Shown: positions 1 to 4,266 of the stretch, one piece after another
Position numbering within the stretch: the stretch's first letter is position 1
How the letters are laid out: the number at the start of each line of letters is the position of its first letter
Origin: JBGSLA01 sp041740935
GTDB taxonomy: Bacteria > Desulfobacterota > Desulfobaccia > Desulfobaccales > 0-14-0-80-60-11
NCBI GenBank assembly: GCA_041740935.1
Contig: JBGSLA010000103.1
Location: 1-5,277 of the forward strand
Direction: 5' to 3'
Length of the DNA: 5,277 bases
Position numbers and translations under genes: made by a program
Notes under the pieces: model-generated
Seen by the model: the letters and a program-made list of their open reading frames with translations, nothing else
Databases searched by the model: none
Told to the model about the DNA's origin: nothing

Positions 1-739
1 AGGCCGCGCCTGCCAGATCATGGCCCGCGGCCGCCAGGGCCGCCGCCATGCCGGTCAGGGTGTCGCCGGTGCCGCCGATGGGCTCCAGGGTCTCGACGCG
101 GGGTTCGGCCAGCGCGGCCACAATCCCCCCGGAATCGGCCAGATAGTCAGTCTCGCCCTTGACCAGCAGACAGCGGGCGGCGTTGTGGTGGGCATAGGCC
201 CGGGCGATGAGGTCCGGGGTCCGGTTGTCCTGGTGCAGGATAAACCCCCGGGTGTAAAAGGGATGGGGCGCGGTTTCATCGGCCAGGAAGGCGAGCTCGC
301 CCACGTCCGGGGTGAACAGGTCGTATTCCCCGGCCTGGCCGCTCATTTTGGCCACATACATGAAGCCCGCGTCGGCGATGAGCTGCGGCCGGTGGGGCAT
401 GGCCTGGACGGCGAACAGCACCCGGTTGTGCCAGTCCACTTCGGGCTGCAAATAATGAAAGCAGATGACCCCGAAATTACGATGCGGCAGGGTCTGCACC
501 AGATGTTCATACACCCGGCGGCTGCCCGAGCCAGTGCCGGTGTCCCCGGCCAGACAGGCGACAGGCGCGGGATGATCCAAATGTGCCAGGGTGGCAGAGG
601 CCGCGGCCAGAAGGGCGGCAGTGCCCCGGTTCACGGGAATCTCCCGCCCCGCCACCCGGATATGGGATGCCGTCAGCCTAACCTCGCCCTCCACGAGGGG
701 AAAATCCGCTTCGGGAACGGTGCCCACTATGAGGAGCAT
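1..739 (-). CDS. YjeF C-terminal/NNRD-like kinase-fold protein, 3' end beyond window
   Basis: The frame is open from ATG at 739 to the window edge, giving 246 visible residues; the C-terminus is missing. The motifs fit the ribokinase-like fold, especially the ADP-dependent NAD(P)H-hydrate dehydratase (YjeF C-terminal, Carb_kinase) family. They are IADAG (about 121-125), FTPDVGELAFL (142-152, like the LTPHPGE motif), LLVKG (191-195) and the anion-hole motif GGTGDTLTG (222-230) with the presumed catalytic Asp226. The usual N-terminal glycine-rich segment (VIGGS..GA) is not evident; residues 39-80 (RGTAALLAAA, GDTGTGSGS) may replace it. The true substrate may therefore not be hydrated NADH. The start is supported by GGAG about 6 nt upstream and by a 13-bp overlap with the end of the DUF3343 gene, which implies translational coupling. 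The position at the end of a yedE/TusA/DUF3343 cluster suggests a selenium-linked accessory role (inference). The fold call is fairly sure; the reaction is not. Confidence 0.8.
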   Translation of the reverse strand, partial: MLLIVGTVPEADFPLVEGEVRLTASHIRVAGREIPVNRGTAALLAAASATLAHLDHPAPVACLAGDTGTGSGSRRVYEHLVQTLPHRNFGVICFHYLQPEVDWHNRVLFAVQAMPHRPQLIADAGFMYVAKMSGQAGEYDLFTPDVGELAFLADETAPHPFYTRGFILHQDNRTPDLIARAYAHHNAARCLLVKGETDYLADSGGIVAALAEPRVETLEPIGGTGDTLTGMAAALAAAGHDLAGAA

Positions 740-1272
740 TGACGCTCCATCTCCTGAAAGGCCAGCTCCAGGGCATAGCCGCACAGGGTGTGGCCCAGGT
801 CCCAGGGCCGGGGGGCCGTCTCCAGAGGGCGGCCCACCAGTTCCCGGGCCAGATAGGGTACATCCGGGCAGCCGCCGCCGGAGATGTTGACGATGATTCG
901 GGTTTCCTTGTCAATGGTGAGCTTCATGTTGGCGGCCCGCACCATGAGATAGCCCCCGAAGTCCTTCACCTGAAAGAGATCCACCGGCTTCAGCAAAGGC
1001 CCGCTCACCGGCACCACCTCCAGGGGGCTTAAGCGAGCCTGGTCCAGGGTTTTAAGCACGTTCAATTCATCGATAATGGGAAACTCGATGACCAGGTCGC
1101 AGCCGCTTTGAATCTCCGGGGGCGGGCCCATGACCCGGATGGCCCAGCCCGCCTCCTTGAGGACTTTTTCCGCCCGGATCACCTCGCTGGTATGGGAAAA
1201 CACCAGGATGCCCCGGTCGCCCGTGGGGCCGGGGGCGGCTTGAGGTTTGGCGCGTTTGCCGAAGGGCCACAA
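727..1272 (-). CDS. DUF3343 (putative Se/S carrier-like) protein with C-terminal extension
   Basis: This 181-residue protein carries a DUF3343-type domain at about residues 20-88. Its features are GILVFSHTSEVIRAEKVLKE, the turn MGPPPEIQSGC with Cys58, then a hydrophobic strand DLVIEFP. The family is described as a putative Se/S carrier-like domain and is often found beside YedE and TusA/YedF proteins; no enzymatic reaction is established. DUF3343 proteins are commonly only 80-100 residues. Here about 90 extra residues follow, with SGGGCPDVPYLA (131-142, Cys135) and GHTLCGYALELAF (160-172, Cys164), plus a terminal Cys179. No signal peptide or membrane segment is seen, so it is likely cytoplasmic. 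The start is TTG at 1272, with GGGAGG about 10 nt upstream; no better in-frame ATG exists near that site. The stop overlaps the following kinase-like gene. Domain identity is confident; a role as cysteine-based chalcogen carrier is inferred. Confidence 0.85.
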   Translation of the reverse strand: MWPFGKRAKPQAAPGPTGDRGILVFSHTSEVIRAEKVLKEAGWAIRVMGPPPEIQSGCDLVIEFPIIDELNVLKTLDQARLSPLEVVPVSGPLLKPVDLFQVKDFGGYLMVRAANMKLTIDKETRIIVNISGGGCPDVPYLARELVGRPLETAPRPWDLGHTLCGYALELAFQEMERQCSS

Positions 1273-1325
1273 GGCCAGGTTTCCTCCCTGTCATATGGTT
1301 TTCTATTTGCCGGTATCAGTCCTGA

Positions 1326-1360
1326 AAAGTCCAAAGTCCGGGGTCCAAGGTCCAAGGTCA
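1326..1360. repeat. Five tandem copies of a 7-bp repeat
   Basis: On the plus strand the heptamers are AAAGTCC, AAAGTCC, GGGGTCC, AAGGTCC and AAGGTCA, contiguous at 7-bp periodicity (consensus AARGTCC). They lie in the 152-bp gap between the TusA-like and DUF3343 genes and do not extend into either. On the minus strand they would read as LDLGPRTLDF in one frame, a typical spurious translation of such arrays. The gap holds no other recognisable element apart from the DUF3343 ribosome binding site. Confidence 0.8.
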
Positions 1361-1424
1361 TAGCGGCGGGCAGGGCCCGCCCCACCGCATTTTCCCTGGC
1401 GGCGATTTTTCAATCAAACCCCGG

Positions 1425-1643
1425 TCAACCCTTGTGCAGGATAATCCGGAATTCCTCGCCCCCGGCCTGCACCTCTTTCACCTGCCAGCCGAGGCCAGCC
1501 GCGGCCCGGCTGACATTTTCCCGGGAGGTGTCGGTGTCCACCAGGACCATCAGTTCTCCCTGATTAAGGGTTCTCAATTTATCCATGGTCAGCAAAACGG
1601 GCTGGGGGCAGGACAGTCCCCGAGCGTCAACCTGTTCCGTCAT
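1425..1643 (-). CDS. TusA-family sulfur/selenium carrier protein (YedF N-terminal type)
   Basis: This 72-residue protein is a complete TusA/SirA-like domain. It has the signature DARGLSCPQPVL at residues 6-17, with the CPxP cysteine at position 12, a helix with VLLTMDKL, and strands ending in FRIILHKG. In TusA proteins this cysteine carries a persulfide and passes sulfur to a partner; selenium-linked relatives (the N-terminal half of YedF) are thought to handle selenium. YedF proteins are usually near 200 residues, with a DsrE-like second domain. That domain is absent here and nothing resembling it follows, so this is either a stand-alone TusA-like carrier or a naturally shortened YedF. The ATG has GGAGG at a 6-nt spacing. 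It lies 96 bp after yedE and 152 bp before the DUF3343 gene on the same strand, consistent with one transcription unit. Family confident; selenium specificity inferred from context. Confidence 0.92.
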   Translation of the reverse strand: MTEQVDARGLSCPQPVLLTMDKLRTLNQGELMVLVDTDTSRENVSRAAAGLGWQVKEVQAGGEEFRIILHKG

Positions 1644-1675
1644 GGCGTGCCTCCGATTGAGTTAAGTGGGTTCAA

Positions 1676-1714
1676 AGGGGCTGGCCGACCAGGTTTTGCC
1701 GGCAACCAGCCCCT
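1676..1714. other. Intergenic hairpin between yedE and the TusA-like gene
   Basis: AGGGGCTGG (1676-1684) and CCAGCCCCT (1706-1714) form a perfect 9-bp stem. CCG (1685-1687) can extend it by pairing with CGG (1700-1702) across a small bulge. On the plus strand a seven-T tract (1717-1723) follows, which looks like an intrinsic terminator, but no plus-strand gene ends here. On the transcribed minus strand only UUU follows, so full termination is unlikely. A role in partial attenuation or protection of the yedE 3' end is possible. Confidence 0.5.
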
Positions 1715-1739
1715 GGTTTTTTTGGGCAAAGACATGTTC

Positions 1740-2831
1740 TCAGGCCTTTTGCCGCATGGTAAAGCCGATGAACACCAGGACCATGAGGCTGATGACCACC
1801 GCGGCCACGCCGTGGGGGCCGATGCCCTGAGGGGAGCTGGCCAGCCCGAAATTGTGGGACACGCCCGCACCGACAATCATGCCCAGGACAAACACCGCGG
1901 CGTCGCCGTCCCCCTCCCCGGTCATGAACAACTGGCGTCCCGGGCAGCCCCCCGCCAGAGCGAAGGCCAGGCCCGCCACCACCATGCCTAAAAAGTTCCA
2001 CAGCTGCATGGTGTGGGCCACCGGCTGGCCCTCAAAGCCGGGCTTGAACTGGCCGAGGATCAGGTTGGTGAGGAAGGCCGCCAGCAAAAGGGCGATCAGC
2101 CCGGACAGCAGGTGCAGCTGACGGAATAAAAACAGGTCCCGGAAGGCCCCCATGGTGCAAAAGCGGCTGCGTTGGGCCACCACTCCCACGGCCAGCCCCA
2201 CTGCCAGGGACACGGCCAGGGGGGCGTACATGGCCCCCGGCCCTTTGAGGCTGTAAAACAGAATGCCGCTTTGCTCCTGGCCGGCCAGGGGCGGGAAGAT
2301 GATTCTTAGAGCCAGCAGGCCAAGCATAATCAGGGGCAGGAGCCAGCCCACCGAGGGGTAGGCCTTTTGGGTGCGCCCCAGGTTGTAGCCGGCTTTGAAA
2401 AACAGGGCCCCGATGCCGATCCCCGTAATCAGGCCCAGAAGGCCGAAGATGGCGTTGCCGTCCCCCCCGGCCAACCGCAGGAGAGCCCGCCAGGGGCAGC
2501 CCAGAAAGACCAGGGCGCCGATCATGGCGATCATCCCCAAAACAAAGCGCACGATGGGGGCCGAGCCCGCCCGGGCCCGGTATTCTTTGAACACGTAAGC
2601 GGAAATCAGGGCCCCCAGCACAAAGCCCAAAATCTCCGGCCGCAGGTACTGCACCACCGCGGCCCGGTGCAGCCCGATGGCCCCGGCGATGTCCCGGTCG
2701 AAACAGGCCACGCAAATGCCCATGTTGCCGGGGTTGCCCCATTTTTGCAGGAGCGCCGCGCAGATGCCGATGAACACCCCCACACCGATGATCCCGGTGC
2801 GGGAGGCAAAAAATTCCTTTACGGCAGACAT
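1740..2831 (-). CDS. yedE: Selenium-metabolism membrane protein YedE (YeeE/YedE transporter family)
   Basis: This is a 363-residue integral membrane protein of normal length for selenium-type YedE (also called YedE/FdhT). About ten hydrophobic segments can be seen, for example residues 12-28, 63-81, 93-112, 126-148, 160-179, 201-220, 239-259, 277-296, 311-330 and 340-359. The characteristic N-terminal block NPGNMGICVACFDRDIAG carries Cys40 and Cys43. Further conserved-looking cysteines are in LGCPWRAL (Cys112), RFCTMGAFRD (Cys225) and GGCPGRQ (Cys296). The last two form the internally repeated signature of YeeE/YedE sulfur-transport-like proteins, in which cysteines line the substrate path. 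The family is thought to move a sulfur or selenium compound across the inner membrane; selenium is inferred from its recurrent association with TusA/YedF and DUF3343 proteins, both present next. The ATG is preceded by AAGGAGG with a 10-nt spacing. It is first in the cluster and follows a structured leader of about 375 nt. Confidence 0.93.
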   Translation of the reverse strand: MSAVKEFFASRTGIIGVGVFIGICAALLQKWGNPGNMGICVACFDRDIAGAIGLHRAAVVQYLRPEILGFVLGALISAYVFKEYRARAGSAPIVRFVLGMIAMIGALVFLGCPWRALLRLAGGDGNAIFGLLGLITGIGIGALFFKAGYNLGRTQKAYPSVGWLLPLIMLGLLALRIIFPPLAGQEQSGILFYSLKGPGAMYAPLAVSLAVGLAVGVVAQRSRFCTMGAFRDLFLFRQLHLLSGLIALLLAAFLTNLILGQFKPGFEGQPVAHTMQLWNFLGMVVAGLAFALAGGCPGRQLFMTGEGDGDAAVFVLGMIVGAGVSHNFGLASSPQGIGPHGVAAVVISLMVLVFIGFTMRQKA

Positions 2832-2912
2832 ATCACCCTATCCTCCTTGGCCGTTGTCCTTCAAAGGTTGAAAACACTTGGTCTTCTGCAGGGCTTATTC
2901 CCGAATCAGGCC

Positions 2913-2934
2913 GACAGGACGCGACGCGCCTGTC
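2913..2934. repeat. Hairpin-forming inverted repeat in the yedE leader
   Basis: GACAGG (2913-2918) pairs with CCTGTC (2929-2934). Inside it, CGC (2920-2922) pairs with GCG (2926-2928) around a 3-nt loop, with one bulged base. A second small hairpin, GCCTGG/CCAGGC (2939-2952), lies beside it. The core AGGCGCGTC...CTG on the minus strand recurs in the inverted repeat at 3330-3346, so the two may be copies of one element. There is no U-tract on either side. Confidence 0.5.
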
Positions 2935-2990
2935 CTGTGCCTGGTCCCAGGCGGATCAACCCGAATGAACGGCTGGTGTGGAGCAGGGCG

Positions 2991-3008
2991 GCGGCAGATT
3001 TCTGCCGC
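2991..3008. repeat. Perfect GCGGCAGA inverted repeat in the yedE leader
   Basis: GCGGCAGA (2991-2998) is followed, after TT, by its exact complement TCTGCCGC (3001-3008). In RNA this gives a 7-bp stem with a four-base loop. It could be a structural part of the leader or a protein-binding palindrome in DNA. No poly-U follows on either strand. Confidence 0.5.
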
Positions 3009-3066
3009 ACCGGCGAGGCTGGGGTCTTAAGGATATTGGGGTGAGATTATCCGGTCAGAGTCTGAT

Positions 3067-3140
3067 CCCAGGCGCGCCCCTGCGGTCTCGGCCAGCCGGG
3101 TTGGTTGGAGAGCCTTGCCAAGGCTCCCGGATCACCTGGG
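3067..3140 (-). promoter_or_regulatory. SECIS-like / multibranch RNA structure after the leader-peptide UGA
   Basis: On the transcribed strand GGGAGCCUU (3128-3120) pairs with AAGGCUCUC on the 3' side (3116-3108), giving nine pairs including one G-U. It closes a GGC loop (3119-3117). The loop begins 23 nt after the UGA at 3145-3143. A short loop with G in its first two positions, a solid upper stem, and this spacing agree with the relaxed description of bacterial selenocysteine insertion elements. An additional 8-bp stem, CCCAGGUG (3140-3133) with CGCCUGGG (3074-3067), encloses the hairpin. The structure is seen directly; a function in selenocysteine decoding or selenium sensing is speculative. 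Confidence 0.3.
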
Positions 3141-3142
3141 CG

Positions 3143-3181
3143 TCACGACTTTCTGCGGACAATGAGCACGGGTCGGTGCAC
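3143..3181 (-). CDS. Possible 12-codon leader peptide ending at UGA
   Basis: A GTG at 3181 lies 6 nt after a very strong Shine-Dalgarno sequence and opens the short frame MHRPVLIVRRKS, ended by TGA at 3145-3143. If that TGA were read as an amino acid, the same frame would run 31 more codons to a TAA at 3047-3049, giving a 44-residue product with no recognisable domain. The frame starts only about 25-30 nt from the predicted transcript start. Its evidence is the promoter plus the ribosome binding site; peptide conservation cannot be judged from one sequence. It may instead be a ribosome-loading site within a regulatory RNA. Confidence 0.35.
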   Translation of the reverse strand: MHRPVLIVRRKS

Positions 3182-3186
3182 CTGGA

Positions 3187-3198
3187 ATCACCTCCTTT
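3187..3198 (-). promoter_or_regulatory. Unusually long Shine-Dalgarno sequence
   Basis: The minus strand reads AAAGGAGGTGAT, complementary over 12 contiguous bases to the standard bacterial 16S rRNA tail (AUCACCUCCUUU). The nearest well-placed start is GTG at 3181. It is the longest ribosome-binding match in the window and lies some 350 nt upstream of the first recognisable gene, yedE. Confidence 0.65.
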
Positions 3199-3214
3199 GG
3201 GAAAATTTTCTCAA

Positions 3215-3242
3215 ATTATAGGGGATTTTTTCTGAAAGTCAA
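3215..3242 (-). promoter_or_regulatory. Sigma70-type promoter of the yedE cluster
   Basis: On the minus strand a -35 hexamer TTGACT (3242-3237) is separated by 16 bp from a perfect -10 TATAAT (3220-3215). Transcription is expected to start near 3207-3210. The site is in a short AT-rich patch within otherwise GC-rich sequence. It drives the leader and then, in the same direction, yedE and probably the three genes beyond it. Confidence 0.8.
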
Positions 3243-3319
3243 AAATATTCCGCCTGGGAGAGGAAGCCCTCAAGGACCGCCAGAACCCGGAAGGATCGGG
3301 CCGGTTGGGAAAATGGGGG

Positions 3320-3368
3320 CCTGGGCCGTAGGCGCAGGACGCGCCTCTATCCTCGAGTGCGGCCCAGG
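3320..3368. repeat. Branched inverted repeat downstream of the transglycosylase gene
   Basis: CCTGGGCCG (3320-3328) pairs perfectly with CGGCCCAGG (3360-3368). Within it, AGGCGC (3330-3335) pairs with GCGCCT (3341-3346) around a 5-nt loop. The element starts about 40 nt after the transglycosylase stop codon. On the minus strand it is followed by CCCCCATTTTCCC, a poor U-tract, so it could be a weak terminator, a 3' RNA-stabilising structure, or a REP-like element. The rest of 3243-3407 shows no gene. Confidence 0.5.
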
Positions 3369-3407
3369 GATTGCGCCAAACAGGATTATGCGAGGAAGAC
3401 TGCGGGG

Positions 3408-3887
3408 CTAATTCTTGAATTTTCTTCTGGAGGCGGAGGCTCCTGCAGTCAGAGCCTGCGCATAGGCCCGGAGGACTTCCCGTTCGTAGGCGGAGTTCCA
3501 GGAAGCATTGTACTTTTTCAACACCTTGCGGATGTCCCCGTCATAGCGTTCCAGAAATTTGGCCAGGACCGCGGCTCCGCCCATGATATTTTCCCGGGGG
3601 TTGTAGGGGTCAACCCCATACTTTTTGGCGGTGTCCTTGTGCAACTGCATCAAACCCACGCAGCGTCCCGATCGGGCGTCCTGGTCAAATCTCGATTCAA
3701 TGGCACACACCGCCTGGATCAGATAGGGGGAAATGTGGTATTTTTCAGCGGCTTCCTTGATATAGCCCCAGTATTCCTGTTTGAGATACAGTCTGCCGAT
3801 GTTGGGCGGCTGCTTCGGCCAGGATTGGGCCCACACCGGGGCGTTCAAGGTGATGGCGAGCAAAAGAAACAAGATAATGGTCCGCAT
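3408..3887 (-). CDS. Exported lytic transglycosylase (SLT domain)
   Basis: This 159-residue protein has a clear signal peptide: positive start MRT, hydrophobic core to about residue 17, and likely cleavage after VWA (residue 20). There is no lipobox cysteine, so the product is probably soluble in the periplasm. The rest is a compact SLT-type domain that cleaves the MurNAc-GlcNAc bond of peptidoglycan with formation of 1,6-anhydroMurNAc. The catalytic glutamate is Glu64 in AVCAIESRF. It is followed by GLMQL (78-82), NPRENIMGGAAVLAKFLERY (97-116) and KYNAS (125-129, equivalent to the usual AYNAG). Cys61 and Cys76 flank the active site and could form a disulfide. The domain fills nearly the whole mature protein. 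The ATG has GGAGG at a 7-nt spacing, and the gene has its own promoter about 160 bp upstream. Physiological role (turnover, secretion-system assembly) cannot be told. Confidence 0.92.
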   Translation of the reverse strand: MRTIILFLLLAITLNAPVWAQSWPKQPPNIGRLYLKQEYWGYIKEAAEKYHISPYLIQAVCAIESRFDQDARSGRCVGLMQLHKDTAKKYGVDPYNPRENIMGGAAVLAKFLERYDGDIRKVLKKYNASWNSAYEREVLRAYAQALTAGASASRRKFKN

Positions 3888-4025
3888 ATTTTTTCCTCCG
3901 GATTTTTGTCGGGGAAATGTGGTGATCAGAACAAGCTAGGGTTGAAGGGAAAACGAGGCAGCCGATTTTATGTGGGATTTCGGCCGGTTATTTGAAATAC
4001 AAGTGAATAAATTGTGTAGGATTTC

Positions 4026-4054
4026 ACTATATAAAATCAAAGGATATTTGTCAA
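4026..4054 (-). promoter_or_regulatory. Near-consensus sigma70 promoter of the transglycosylase gene
   Basis: The minus strand has a perfect -35 TTGACA (4054-4049), a 17-bp spacer and a -10 TATAGT (4031-4026). Start of transcription is expected near 4019, leaving a 5' untranslated region of about 130 nt before the ATG at 3887. The surrounding 3900-4090 stretch is clearly AT-rich compared with the genes. No operator or riboswitch could be recognised in it. Confidence 0.8.
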
Positions 4055-4223
4055 TTGTTAAATTGCCGCAGAAGAATTTTTCTTGTCTGAAAAGCTTCTT
4101 TAGAAGGGTGGAAAACAGAGATGGGGGCGGAGCGATGGGATGGGCTGCCGGCAGATTTTGTCCTCCTCCGGAAGGAGGGCCGGGCGGGGCGGGACCACAG
4201 GCCGCCCCCCCTAACTCCCCGGC

Positions 4224-4254
4224 GGGACGCCCGGTTCTGCTCCCCGGGCGTCCC
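4224..4254. terminator. Strong hairpin after the secreted-protein gene, possible terminator
   Basis: GGGACGCCCGG (4224-4234) and CCGGGCGTCCC (4244-4254) form a perfect 11-bp GC-rich stem with a 9-nt loop, 12 bp after the stop codon of the upstream gene. On the transcribed strand it is followed by GCCGGGGAG rather than a U-tract. It is therefore not a textbook intrinsic terminator, but its position suggests a 3' end-forming or stabilising role. The remaining stretch from 4055 to 4223 holds no gene, only a smaller CCTCC/GGAGG hairpin near 4164-4179. Confidence 0.5.
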
Positions 4255-4266
4255 CCGATCGGGCTC

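Larger units (their letters stand above)
2832..3210 (-). promoter_or_regulatory. Long structured 5' leader of the yedE cluster
   Basis: About 375 nt separate the predicted start site from the yedE ATG, with no convincing conserved gene. The transcribed strand contains a strong ribosome binding site and short GTG frame near its 5' end. It also has a long-range stem (3133-3140 with 3067-3074) enclosing a 9-bp hairpin (3108-3128). Three further hairpins lie nearer yedE (2991-3008, 2939-2952, 2913-2934). None is followed by a U-tract, so none is a classical attenuator terminator. I could not match the leader to a known riboswitch class. It ends with the yedE ribosome binding site AAGGAGG. Confidence 0.45.

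Noticed and set aside
20..742. Long plus-strand open frame opposite the kinase-like gene
   Set aside because: It is the antisense shadow of a GC-rich minus-strand gene; the minus frame shows family motifs, a ribosome binding site and an overlap with the preceding gene, the plus frame shows none.
1179..1385. Minus-strand frame with LDLGPRTLDF across the intergenic repeat
   Set aside because: It is a spurious translation of the heptamer repeat running out of frame into the DUF3343 gene.
2855..2875. Possible tRNA-Sec anticodon loop (CCTTCAAAGG)
   Set aside because: The flanking bases do not form the long anticodon, acceptor and D stems of tRNA-Sec, no T-loop GTTCGA is placed suitably, and the site abuts the yedE ribosome binding site.
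2941..3150. ZTP riboswitch-like pieces (GTCGTGACG and CCGCCTGGG on the minus strand)
   Set aside because: The two pieces are about 190 nt apart, the intervening structure does not match that class, and yedE is not a folate or purine gene. Searching Rfam with Infernal would settle it.
3181..3200. Plus strand resembling the 3' tail of 16S rRNA (TCACCTCCTTT)
   Set aside because: The similarity is confined to the anti-SD stretch; the sequence upstream does not match 16S helix 45. It is simply the complement of a strong Shine-Dalgarno on the minus strand.
2367..3235. Plus-strand open frames across yedE and its leader
   Set aside because: Composition is low-complexity GC-driven, no ribosome binding site or motif supports them, and yedE is unmistakable on the minus strand.
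3357..3995. 212-codon plus-strand open frame opposite the transglycosylase
   Set aside because: It has no recognisable domain and lies over an SLT gene with signal peptide, catalytic motifs and its own promoter on the other strand.
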